A DNA stretch of 64,000 nt from Bdellovibrionales bacterium GWA1_52_35 (GTDB lineage: Bacteria > Bdellovibrionota > UBA1018): assembly GCA_001769805.1 (NCBI GenBank), contig MEPO01000034.1:152442-216441 (forward strand), read 5' to 3'. Position 1 is the first letter of the stretch, and each line of letters begins with the position of its first letter. The notes under the pieces were generated by a model, which was given only the letters and a program-made list of their open reading frames with translations, had not been told where the DNA came from and searched no databases. The translations under genes and the position numbers were made by a program. Positions 34,426 through 43,081 of the stretch are shown in pieces.

Positions 34426-37400
34426 TCAGCGATAACCCAGTCTGAAGACACTGGCATTCATGAGAATGGCTGACCCGGAATACCGCTCAATCCGAATGCG
34501 ATCTACATGGGGATCCAGCGCCAGTGGAATCACCACCTGTTCGTCAACGGGTTCGCCGATATCCGGAGCAAATACGGAGATACTCTGGGCGATTTCTGGA
34601 TATTGATCTTGATCGGCAAACAGGAGATGTCTCGGCTGCGTGAAGGTCCTCTGTTCGTCGCCGGTTTTACCGGTGCGAATCAAATGAACTTTGAATATGG
34701 CGGCCTCACTTTGCTGCACGTAATTGGACTCCGGAGTCGTGTTGTTCGTACCGAGCGGGAAAAACGAGAGATTCAATAAAAGGTTTTCGTGCGGGCCAAG
34801 CAGTGAGCGATCAATATCAATGTAGGCCCCTCCGGCTCGCAGTTTGCTGATGCTGGGGTCAGTCGAGGCACTCGGGCCTTGCCCTCCGCAAGATTGGTCG
34901 AGCATGGTGTAGTAACCAGTGCTGTAACCGGTCGGGGGAATGAATATTCCGGCCGCATGACTGATTCCGGTCAGGGGAGGTGCGACGGCAGGATCCGTCG
35001 GAAGATTTCCGAAAGTCTTGATCAGCGTCCAGTGATAACACGGAGTACTGGAGTCACCGATATCTACGGTTCTCTTCCCGCTCCAAACTTCGGGAGTAGT
35101 GTAGGTGCCGCCGGAATATTGGACGGTCTGCACCAGAGGCGTGCCAGTCATGTCATAGCCACCGACCATGATGAGTCGCCTTGCCAGAGGATCAAAGGCG
35201 AGAGTATGACCATACCGCGCACTCGGGTTTGAGCCCTGCGAGCAGGTCGCAATGCGGCGCCACTCGCCATTCGTTTCCGCGGGGACGCCCGTCCAGGTCT
35301 TGGTTGGGGGCTGGTATTCGTAGGTGTAGAAGTCCGAAGTGGCTTCGAGCAGATTACTGTAAGTGACCGGTGTCGTATTGCTCTCACTCTCTTTGAAGGT
35401 GCGACCGCCGTTCAGAATAATGAGGTCCCGGGTGGAGTCGTAAGTGCCTGCTCCCATATAAGACCCGACCTGAGCGGTGTCGAAGGTTGCTGTCGGCGAT
35501 TTTTTGAGCCACCGTCCAACATAACCGGAAGTCGGATTAGGAGAATCTGGATTGTTGGTTTCATCGAAGAAATCACAAAGGCCCGTATCAGCGATCACGG
35601 GCGAGACGAGAGGGGTGTCTTCCAGTGGGATTTCTCCGGTGCTTCCCGCACAGAATTTATACACCGAGTTCAGTGTATGGAAACGACCATCCTTGAGTCG
35701 TCCGCCGAAGAGAAATACTTCCGGAAGCATGAGCGGGGTGACGGTGCTCGTTGCATCATGCGTGGGTCTGGGCATTGTGCGCGTGACCATGATTCCACCG
35801 GCAAGAGGGGGCGGAGAAAGCTCAGAAACTCCGGCTTCGGGCGCGTTGGCACTGAATGCCTGCCTTCTTTCAAATTCATTGCTCGAACCCCAGAGGGTCT
35901 GCGCGGCAGCGTAGGCTTTCTCCTGTGCAACGCCGCCTGCGGAAGTTTTATAGCCTTTGCCGAGAAGTGTGACGCGATTCCAGGTGCTGGTTTTGAAATC
36001 GTACATGAGGGTGTCGCCTAAAGTGGGCGCGACAAAGTACTGACCCGTAGCGGCGGTATTCGGATCGAGAAGACCCATCTCTCCACCGAATAAAACGGCT
36101 CTTCTGACCGTAGCGCCCGTCAGAGTGGTGTAATCCAGACCAGTCATGGCTGCCAAAGTCCGGGCTGGAAATTCTGTCATCTTCTGCCATTGACCGGCAC
36201 CCGCATTCGCCGTCGGATCAAACATCCAGCGATCCGTGAAATACGAAGGCTGGTTGCCAGCGGTCATTCCGCCCTCCATGAAAATCCCGAAAGAGCATGG
36301 CATGGTAATACCGCAGGTGCTTTCTCCGTTTGCGCCATATCCTCCGGCAGGCAGGCCAGTCGTGCCGCCTGGGTTGCGATTGTAATAGTTCGCTTCAACC
36401 ATTCGATGGCCCTGTCTGGCACTCGGGCAAGCCGGTGAGCAGGAAAATTCTGAACTGGAATTGAGCTGGCGCCAGCTGAAAGTGCAGCTTCCGACAGCCG
36501 CGGTACAGGCGCCTGAGACGGTCAGTTCCCAGGTGTCTCCACTCAGAAAGGCTGTCGTTGGGCTGTAGCCACCAAAGAGGTAAAATTTCCGCGTCACATG
36601 GCTGAAAACAAGTGCTCCGTTTCCGACTGCACGAGGGAGAGTGCCGGTGAGATCCTGTTTGACCCAGGTCGGTACCCCCACATTGTTGTAGAGGTAGTAG
36701 ATTGTCGCGGCCAAAGCGGGACTCGCTTTGTCTTTCATTCCTCCCCAGGCAACCATAATCACATTGCCGTCGCCATCGAGACCGCGAGCAGCGGCCATTC
36801 CTGCTGCTTTAGGCGGCACCTCGCCACCGAAGGGCTTAGCGACAGCGCCCGCCAGACTTCCAAGAACGGGAGTGGAGGTGAGCGAAAGCGAGAGGCCTGG
36901 ATTAGCAAAGCTGGTGCAAGGCGCGCTGCTGTTGGTCAGATAATCCTTGCAGTCCGCGCCGCCGAAATAAACGATGTCATTCGTGCTCAGGGCAAAACCG
37001 GGGAGCAGGGTTGAACCGCCATAGAACGGCACTGTCAGTCCTCCCCCTTCGGCGATATTGGCCCAGTTCACAGGCGCTTGGGCGATCCCTGCCAGATTAT
37101 CAGGTACACCACCGAAGTTTCCGGAGATATTCTCAACGCCTCCAGTGCGCTTGGAAATCATCAGTGCTCCGCCATCTACCGGTGTACTGTTTGAGGTTGT
37201 TGCTATGTCGAATCCACCGGCGGACAGAACGTAACCCGCACCTGTAACGTTATTGCGCAAGCTGGTTGCTGCAAAGTTGCTGGCCAAAACAGCGTCTCCA
37301 GCGTTGAATGGCGGCAGAAACTTTGAGGCCGCCATCGAATTATTACTCATGAGTTGGGAATGATAACTGTCCAACCATTGAACCAGGTCATTGTCGGCTC

Positions 37401-38658
37401 CGGTGCCGACCAGATCCACATAATCGGGTCCGTAAGTGGGATTGAACTTATGCAAAGTGGAAGTGACCCCCGCATTGCCTGCCCCACCCTGAATCATGAC
37501 CCGATCCGTTACGTCGATAACCCCAGCAGGGTTTCCGTTTGTCGTCATTGCATTTACAGCCATGCCCTGCGCAGCTGAATATCCGAAAAGCGCTTTGCCA
37601 AGCGGAGATTTTGGAAGATAGTAGGTGGATTCCTCACTCGTGTCGGGATCTACAAAAATATCCTTCATTGTCAAAAGGGAAGAAGCAATCGCCAGATTGT
37701 TGGTGAGCGACCAGAGTTGCGTCCTGAGATCAAGTGACCACGTATCGGCGGTAATCCTTCCCAAAGCACCACTTGCACCAGCATTCAGAACCGAGGACCC
37801 GCCCACGATAATAAGGTTCTGTGCGCCGGGTGAATATGCAGCGGCGGCACCAGCCAGCCCTTCCGGCCCGCTGTAACTGTAACCACCGCCGAAATTTCCC
37901 CAGGTGGAAATCGCTTCTGTGGCCGAGGTCAAGCCCGGGACCAGAGGATTGGGTGGATCAGTTGCGGCAGAAGCCGGGAGTGTGTCAATGGCCAGAGCCA
38001 GGGTGGACCGGGCGCAGGAGTTATATCCGAGTGAAGAATCTGCTTTGAGTAAAGTCCCGCAGCTGACGGAATGAGCCCGGGTAGCGGCTGTATCAGAAAC
38101 ACTGGAGCCCTGAATTCCTCCCACGAGAAACAATGATCCCCCCATGTTACTGGAGACACCGCCGATCGCACCGTAATCGAAAGTTGCGCAGTTGGAAGAA
38201 GGCGGGGATCCGGGATTACTCTGGTAGGAGCAGGAAAGGGCAATGTTTTGTGAGCTATTCGTGTTTGCATCAGTCAGGTCCACTGAGATGTTCGCGATGA
38301 AATCGGGGTGAATCGTGCGGTTTTCGTCGTAGATATCTTTGGGAAAGCTTTTTGGGGAGTAACTCGAGGAGTTCTCGGTTGTTGCAAAAGGATAAAAATA
38401 TGTTTTGGCGTCCCCCGCACAGCTGGATTGCCGCTCCGGGGCCGTGAGCGAATAAAAATCAGCATAGTGAAATGAAACCCGAGCGGCTGTCGCCATTCTT
38501 GAAATCAGGGCCTGTTCCTGTCCAGGGTTGAGAGTTTCGACTGTGATGGGCACTGTCTTGGGGTCGCCAGCACAAGCCTGCAGAAAAATTATCGCAAGCG
38601 CGCTCGGTATTTGCGCGGCAGGAAAACTTTTGCTGAGTGCTGCTCTGAAGTGCTTCAA
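34426..38658 (-). CDS. Giant lipoprotein with kelch-like repeats (1410 aa)
   Basis: A lipoprotein signal (IIFLQAC, C29) precedes about 1380 residues. Through most of the chain there are repeated beta-propeller blades of kelch type, each with a GG pair and a later aromatic W: NLIIVGGSS with TWSLDLRTQLW, KFYLFGGYSPTTAFLSGDTW, RAVLFGGEMG, EVFLFGGRLKDG, DLIILNGGRTF and RLIMVGGYDMTG. The blades are spread far apart, so there may be two propellers. The last 130 residues (GPHENLLLNLSF ... DEQVVIPLALD) match the end of the 342-aa neighbour. Start is TTG 38658 with AGGAGAGGG upstream. Likely surface adhesion or binding; no enzyme motif seen. Confidence 0.72.
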   Translation of the reverse strand: MKHFRAALSKSFPAAQIPSALAIIFLQACAGDPKTVPITVETLNPGQEQALISRMATAARVSFHYADFYSLTAPERQSSCAGDAKTYFYPFATTENSSSYSPKSFPKDIYDENRTIHPDFIANISVDLTDANTNSSQNIALSCSYQSNPGSPPSSNCATFDYGAIGGVSSNMGGSLFLVGGIQGSSVSDTAATRAHSVSCGTLLKADSSLGYNSCARSTLALAIDTLPASAATDPPNPLVPGLTSATEAISTWGNFGGGYSYSGPEGLAGAAAAYSPGAQNLIIVGGSSVLNAGASGALGRITADTWSLDLRTQLWSLTNNLAIASSLLTMKDIFVDPDTSEESTYYLPKSPLGKALFGYSAAQGMAVNAMTTNGNPAGVIDVTDRVMIQGGAGNAGVTSTLHKFNPTYGPDYVDLVGTGADNDLVQWLDSYHSQLMSNNSMAASKFLPPFNAGDAVLASNFAATSLRNNVTGAGYVLSAGGFDIATTSNSTPVDGGALMISKRTGGVENISGNFGGVPDNLAGIAQAPVNWANIAEGGGLTVPFYGGSTLLPGFALSTNDIVYFGGADCKDYLTNSSAPCTSFANPGLSLSLTSTPVLGSLAGAVAKPFGGEVPPKAAGMAAARGLDGDGNVIMVAWGGMKDKASPALAATIYYLYNNVGVPTWVKQDLTGTLPRAVGNGALVFSHVTRKFYLFGGYSPTTAFLSGDTWELTVSGACTAAVGSCTFSWRQLNSSSEFSCSPACPSARQGHRMVEANYYNRNPGGTTGLPAGGYGANGESTCGITMPCSFGIFMEGGMTAGNQPSYFTDRWMFDPTANAGAGQWQKMTEFPARTLAAMTGLDYTTLTGATVRRAVLFGGEMGLLDPNTAATGQYFVAPTLGDTLMYDFKTSTWNRVTLLGKGYKTSAGGVAQEKAYAAAQTLWGSSNEFERRQAFSANAPEAGVSELSPPPLAGGIMVTRTMPRPTHDATSTVTPLMLPEVFLFGGRLKDGRFHTLNSVYKFCAGSTGEIPLEDTPLVSPVIADTGLCDFFDETNNPDSPNPTSGYVGRWLKKSPTATFDTAQVGSYMGAGTYDSTRDLIILNGGRTFKESESNTTPVTYSNLLEATSDFYTYEYQPPTKTWTGVPAETNGEWRRIATCSQGSNPSARYGHTLAFDPLARRLIMVGGYDMTGTPLVQTVQYSGGTYTTPEVWSGKRTVDIGDSSTPCYHWTLIKTFGNLPTDPAVAPPLTGISHAAGIFIPPTGYSTGYYTMLDQSCGGQGPSASTDPSISKLRAGGAYIDIDRSLLGPHENLLLNLSFFPLGTNNTTPESNYVQQSEAAIFKVHLIRTGKTGDEQRTFTQPRHLLFADQDQYPEIAQSISVFAPDIGEPVDEQVVIPLALDPHVDRIRIERYSGSAILMNASVFRLGYR

Positions 38659-38666
38659 AACCCTCT
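38653..38666 (-). repeat. 14-base start-site repeat, copy 2 of 2
   Basis: Second copy of the sequence described at 34150-34163. Here the TTG inside the repeat (38658-38656) is the start codon of the 1410-aa lipoprotein. Confidence 0.5.
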
Positions 38667-38667
38667 C

Positions 38668-39696
38668 CTAAATTCGGTAAAAAGTGATTGACTGGAAAAC
38701 TGTCCCCGCACAGAGGGGGGTTGATTCGCCACAGACACCGATGAACGCGTTCCAAGCTCCGTCCAGATCCGCCGGTTTCAATCTCGATTTGGTCCGACTG
38801 ATCTGAAAGAGATTCAACGTGCCATCGGAAGCCAGGGGCAGGATGACCTGTTTCGATTGAACTTCTCCGCCGGTTTTTAACGTTGTCTCTTCAACATAGC
38901 CGGTCATGCGCGGAATCAGGGTCATGAAAGGTTGGGGAACAGTACTGGAACCTGCACTCCTGAGAAAAACCTTCCAGCTGAAGTCCGAGCAGTTATCAGC
39001 AGAAAAATTGACCCCGCTCATGCAGGACTTCGGATCGCTTTGGAATTTGTGGAAAGAAGTCGCCGAATATTCAATCACTGCGAGAATATTTTCGTGTGCC
39101 GCGAGCTTCGCGGTGTCGCGGCTGAAGTACGCCCGGATATATATCCCATCCGTAGCGCTGCCGTCGCCGTCATTGACAGAAAGAAGGGTGGCAGCAGAGG
39201 TGCAGTCCACTTCACTGACGCGGTAATAAGAGCCTGGCGCCGAACAGACCTTGTTGCCACCGCCAAAAATGCAATTGGACAGATTCACTTCCTCTGCCGT
39301 GGCGAAACGCGCACATTTGTCGTAGATCGCTGCAGTATTGCCGGTTCCACTAATTCCTACCTCGACGCCGGTCAGCCAGGGGGGAAAGGCGGACAGGACG
39401 GTGTTATCCGGACGAAATACGCGCCTGGCAGCGAAGCCCTTGCCTTCTCCGGGAGGCGTTCCGGCACTGGGAAAGGAATCAAAACTCCCATTAGTCGCGT
39501 CTATTTTGAAAATTACTTTCGCCGCCTTTTCGCCGCCCGGGTAATTGAAGGTCGGACTTGGTGTTGCGGTGATGGCATTCAGCGTGGATTGCGGTGGGGT
39601 AGAACTCAGGCAACCTGCCAAGAGCAGAGATCCCGTACAGCAGAGTCGAAGCAGCCGAAGCGTAAAGATCGGAGTGTAAACAGTTCTCAGTTTCAT
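38668..39696 (-). CDS. Lipoprotein related to the end of the kelch protein (342 aa)
   Basis: Signal with lipobox LAGC (C29). The C-terminal third has AAHENILAVIEYS, then WKVFLRSAG, then SKQVILPLASDGTLNLFQISR. The same order of motifs (HEN, FKVHLIRTG, EQVVIPLALD, RIRIERY) closes the 1410-aa protein encoded nine bases downstream, so the two share a C-terminal domain, probably a beta-sandwich. The N-terminal two thirds are specific. AAGGAGGG lies 12 bases before ATG 39696. It is probably the first lipoprotein gene of the run. Confidence 0.7.
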   Translation of the reverse strand: MKLRTVYTPIFTLRLLRLCCTGSLLLAGCLSSTPPQSTLNAITATPSPTFNYPGGEKAAKVIFKIDATNGSFDSFPSAGTPPGEGKGFAARRVFRPDNTVLSAFPPWLTGVEVGISGTGNTAAIYDKCARFATAEEVNLSNCIFGGGNKVCSAPGSYYRVSEVDCTSAATLLSVNDGDGSATDGIYIRAYFSRDTAKLAAHENILAVIEYSATSFHKFQSDPKSCMSGVNFSADNCSDFSWKVFLRSAGSSTVPQPFMTLIPRMTGYVEETTLKTGGEVQSKQVILPLASDGTLNLFQISRTKSRLKPADLDGAWNAFIGVCGESTPLCAGTVFQSITFYRI

Positions 39697-39788
39697 AGAA
39701 AGCCCATTCCCTCCTTGGCCTTATCGGCCAGAGTGAATAAAAATCTGACACCCCTTTGGCTGGAATTCGCATGTCAGATATTTGGCGT

Positions 39789-41189
39789 TCAGTATTTTTT
39801 GGAATCGAGCCAGATATTCTGCAGTTTGGGCAGGCGTGGGTCATTGGGCGCGACATCCTGCGCATAGCGATAAGCGCTAAAAACCATAGGTTTCGCGGTG
39901 ATCGACCAGTCGCTTTGTTTCATCGCTGCTGCGAGTTTGAGAAGGAGCAGGGCGGTGCCACCGAGATGATAATAGCTGTCGAAAGATCCCGGGTCGACGG
40001 TGAGCTTGGAAAGAAGCAGTGCCTGAATTTCAGCGAGGTTCCGAATAGTGGCTTCCGAGGCGTTGCCGGCAAGAATTTTTCCGAGGTCAATCCCCTGGAG
40101 TTGCCGGTCAATCCACGCGCGCCCTGGATTCAAATCATTCGAAACGCGTAAACTGCCGATTGCGCGCTGGAGAGTCTGTTCGGCCTGGGCTCCTTCCGCG
40201 TCTTTGGTCCCGTGCAGGATGAAAGCCTGGTGTGTGCCATTCGCTGTGATCACCACAAACCGGCTTTGGAATCTGGTGGAATTTTCGGCACGAAGGTAAA
40301 ATCCCTGCGCCTGCTCGGCTGCTGGAAGCGACGGGTTTTCCACGACAAACCAGCGAAGGGTCCAGAGTTCGGGCTGCAGTTTTTCCATTTCCTGCAGATG
40401 TCTTGAAAGAACTTCGTCTCGCAAGCCCATGCAACCCCAGTCCAGCAGCGGAGAAGTCCAGGTGGGGCCGAGACAGCGGCGCAGGCGCACGCGTACGGCG
40501 AGTGTGGATTGATCTTTTGGGTCGGTTCGATGCCCGTCGGGAGTCTTGGGTCCTTCAAAGGTCATTCGGATACCGGGGCTGCGCCAATTGGCCGTGATTC
40601 CTTCCAGAAAGACCTGCGGAGGGCCTTTTTTATACGGCACCGCATGAAAAACCGGCTGCTCAGCGAAGGTTTTGGGCCAAGCTCCCAGAGAATAATAATA
40701 AGGGAGTACCTGCCAGGAGATTCCTCCTTCTGAGCTGCCTGCGGCTGGCATAAACGGTTGGATCTTCCAGAGTTCCGATCCGAGCCAGCGGGGATTGCCG
40801 GCATAAGTGCTCTGCAAAATAAAAAGTGCCAAGCCCCAACCGCTGAGCGTCAATAAAATGCCTCTGAGGCATTGCAAAAGTGTGCATTTTTCAGCCTGGA
40901 AGAGTTTCCAGTGTCGACCCTCCTGGTCAGTCGGAAGCATGCGTAAAGACCAGGCCCGCTCTCCCAAGGTTCTTCTGGTGAAACGTTTTTGGACAAACCC
41001 GGCAGAGACGAAGAGCATGGGAATCCAAAGAAGCCAAGTCCAGTGCGGTACCGGAGAAACGCCTGAAATTCGGAGGGCGCCGAAAAACAGACAGAAGCTG
41101 AAGCCGAGATCAGTGATGAACGCGGCTACTTCCAAACCAACTGATGCCGGACGACTGTAGGCTGATGGGCCTCTTACTGAGTTGCTCAT
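39789..41189 (-). CDS. RDD-like membrane protein with large C-terminal region
   Basis: Residues 1-135 hold three or four membrane helices and the pattern FVQKRFTRRTLGERAWSLRML, which resembles RDD-family proteins, where it follows helix 2. The remaining 330 residues are soluble and not recognised; they include a helical stretch near 365-420 and end YAQDVAPNDPRLPKLQNIW, reminiscent of a TPR-like helix pair. It lies 92 bases upstream of the lipoprotein run on the same strand and may be co-transcribed with it. It is divergent from flbD. Confidence 0.6.
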   Translation of the reverse strand: MSNSVRGPSAYSRPASVGLEVAAFITDLGFSFCLFFGALRISGVSPVPHWTWLLWIPMLFVSAGFVQKRFTRRTLGERAWSLRMLPTDQEGRHWKLFQAEKCTLLQCLRGILLTLSGWGLALFILQSTYAGNPRWLGSELWKIQPFMPAAGSSEGGISWQVLPYYYSLGAWPKTFAEQPVFHAVPYKKGPPQVFLEGITANWRSPGIRMTFEGPKTPDGHRTDPKDQSTLAVRVRLRRCLGPTWTSPLLDWGCMGLRDEVLSRHLQEMEKLQPELWTLRWFVVENPSLPAAEQAQGFYLRAENSTRFQSRFVVITANGTHQAFILHGTKDAEGAQAEQTLQRAIGSLRVSNDLNPGRAWIDRQLQGIDLGKILAGNASEATIRNLAEIQALLLSKLTVDPGSFDSYYHLGGTALLLLKLAAAMKQSDWSITAKPMVFSAYRYAQDVAPNDPRLPKLQNIWLDSKKY

Positions 41190-41237
41190 TTGACTCCTAT
41201 CTCATTGAGGTTACACTAAAAGTAAGGATTCATCATC

Positions 41238-41468
41238 ATGATCAAAGTAAGTCGTCTGAACGGGAAGGAATTTGTCCTTAATTGCGACATGATCAAAACC
41301 GTCGAAGCCACGCCCGATACGGTGATCACTTTGCTCTCGGGCGAGAAAACTATGGTTCGTGAGAGCGTGGATGACGTGATCCGCGCCACGATGGAATATA
41401 AAAGGAAGATATTTTTTGGCCCCCCGGAGCGCCAAGCCAGCCAAAACAGCCAAGGTGGAGAGAGTTAA
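41238..41468 (+). CDS. flbD: Flagellar protein FlbD
   Basis: A small (76-residue) protein of the FlbD/SwrD family, opening MIKVSRLNGKEFVLNCDMI, with TLLSGEKTMVRESVDDVI in the middle, as in the conserved form. In Bacillus, SwrD raises flagellar motor torque. It sits directly before motA, its usual place in several phyla. Note it is not the Caulobacter sigma-54 regulator of the same name. AAGGA lies eight bases before ATG 41238. Confidence 0.92.
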   Translation: MIKVSRLNGKEFVLNCDMIKTVEATPDTVITLLSGEKTMVRESVDDVIRATMEYKRKIFFGPPERQASQNSQGGES

Positions 41469-42248
41469 ATGGATATAGCATCAATACTTGGGTTCATCAT
41501 AGGCATCAGTGCAGTTGTCGGCGGACAGGTTCTCGAAGGTGGGCATGTCTCGCAGATCATGCAGGGCACAGCCGCTTTGATCGTGTTGGGCGGAACGGCC
41601 GGCGCCATGTTGGTTTCATTTCCGGTACAGGATATCAAAAAAGCATTCCAGCTTCTTCCCCTGATCTTCACCAAAGTCGATATGGATGTTCGTCCGACGA
41701 TTGATGAAATCATCCGGATCGCAACTATTGCCCGCAAAGAAGGAGTCCTTGCGGTTGAAGGCCAACGTGAATCCATTGTTAATCCACTTTTCAAAAAGAC
41801 TATCAAGTACGTCATCGATGGTTTTGAACCCAATACGGTCAAAGAAATCATTGATACCGAAATTTATCTTGTTTTTGAAGAGGAAGAGGCTGCAGGTAAA
41901 GTCTGGGAAGGGACCGGTGGTTACTCTCCAACGATCGGAATTATTGGAGCCGTTCTGGGTCTGATTCACGTCATGTCGATGTTGAATGATCCTTCTAAAA
42001 TCGGTGAAGGTATCGCCGTCGCATTCGTCGCCACCGTATATGGCGTCGGTATCGCGAATCTCTGGCTGATTCCCATGGGAACAAAGATCAAGCGAAAGGC
42101 TGCTCAGCGGATGTTGACCAAAGAAGTTGTGAAATTGGGTGTAGTCGGGATTCAGGAAGGTTTGAATCCTCACTTTCTCCAGGAGAAGCTCGAAGTATTC
42201 GTGGAAGAGCACCTCAGACGTTCTGATGACGGTGGAAAGAAGGAATGA
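41469..42248 (+). CDS. motA: Flagellar motor stator protein MotA
   Basis: With MotB it forms the proton-driven stator around the rotor. Four membrane helices are visible (about residues 3-21, 30-50, 150-172, 182-202), the last pair separated from the first by a charged cytoplasmic loop that contacts FliG. The glycine-rich GYSPTIGIIGAVLGLIHVM of helix 3 is diagnostic. Length is 259 residues. It starts on the base after the flbD stop and overlaps motB as ATGA. Confidence 0.95.
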   Translation: MDIASILGFIIGISAVVGGQVLEGGHVSQIMQGTAALIVLGGTAGAMLVSFPVQDIKKAFQLLPLIFTKVDMDVRPTIDEIIRIATIARKEGVLAVEGQRESIVNPLFKKTIKYVIDGFEPNTVKEIIDTEIYLVFEEEEAAGKVWEGTGGYSPTIGIIGAVLGLIHVMSMLNDPSKIGEGIAVAFVATVYGVGIANLWLIPMGTKIKRKAAQRMLTKEVVKLGVVGIQEGLNPHFLQEKLEVFVEEHLRRSDDGGKKE

Positions 42249-43027
42249 GAAAGAAACACCCTGAGCACGTCAACCTCGAACGCTGGCTGGTTTCTTACGC
42301 CGATTTCATCACGCTGCTTTTCGCGTTTTTCGTGATCATGTACGCCATCTCTCAGGCGGACATGTCCAAATTTCAGAAAGTTGCAGCCAGCATGAAGGCT
42401 GCGTTTGCCCCCACGGGACCGAGCGGAATGATTGATCTGTCGGGGAGCGCCGGTGGCGCAACCCTGAAACCCTTCGAGGACATTGACCGGGCTGGGGGAC
42501 GGGCGCAGAATCTGCCGGCCGGGAAAACCAATACGGCGGCGGATCAGGATCCCGAGCTTCAGGAGATCCGTGAAGCACTGGAGGAATCCATTTCCCTGGA
42601 TTTCGGTTCGGCGGATACTGCTGAGAAACTGCAGATGCAGTTTGACAGCAGGGGCTTGATCGTTCGGATGGCTGCCAAGGATTTTTTCAATCAGGGTTCC
42701 GCGATCGTTCATCAGGACCTTCGGCCAATTCTGGATCGAATCGGGCGAGCACTCAGCAAGAGCACGCGAATATTCCGCATTGAAGGACATACGGACCCAT
42801 CTGAGGCAAAGACGGGCGGATTTGCGAGTGCCTGGGAACTTTCAGCGGCCCGCGCAGCGTGGGTTGCCAAATATATGATTGAACGTTTTGCGATTGACCC
42901 CAAGCGGGTCGGCGTTGCGGGGTATTCTTACTTTAGGCCGCTCAGTTCCGGAAAAGACGAATTTTCCAAGGCCAAGAACCGTCGCATTGAAATCGTCGTC
43001 TTAAATAATCAATACCTGGGTAATTAA
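42245..43027 (+). CDS. motB: Flagellar motor stator protein MotB
   Basis: It anchors the stator to peptidoglycan. The single membrane helix begins WLVSYADFITLLFAFFVIMY; D20 in it is the proton-carrying aspartate. A plug/linker follows, then the OmpA-like domain (about residues 130-255) with IEGHTDPSEA and AKNRRIEIVVL. It is 260 residues, normal length. Its start overlaps motA by four bases. Ion specificity (proton or sodium) cannot be fixed from the sequence alone. Confidence 0.95.
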   Translation: MRKKHPEHVNLERWLVSYADFITLLFAFFVIMYAISQADMSKFQKVAASMKAAFAPTGPSGMIDLSGSAGGATLKPFEDIDRAGGRAQNLPAGKTNTAADQDPELQEIREALEESISLDFGSADTAEKLQMQFDSRGLIVRMAAKDFFNQGSAIVHQDLRPILDRIGRALSKSTRIFRIEGHTDPSEAKTGGFASAWELSAARAAWVAKYMIERFAIDPKRVGVAGYSYFRPLSSGKDEFSKAKNRRIEIVVLNNQYLGN

Positions 43028-43081
43028 AGCTTTCAAATCGCATAGTTGACTTGATGCGTTAGTGCGTGTACGGTCCCTCTC

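Noticed and set aside
34239..34457. 72-codon minus-strand ORF in the gap after the 1410-aa gene
   Set aside because: It overlaps the end of the lipoprotein gene, has no clear ribosome site, and its composition is not protein-like.
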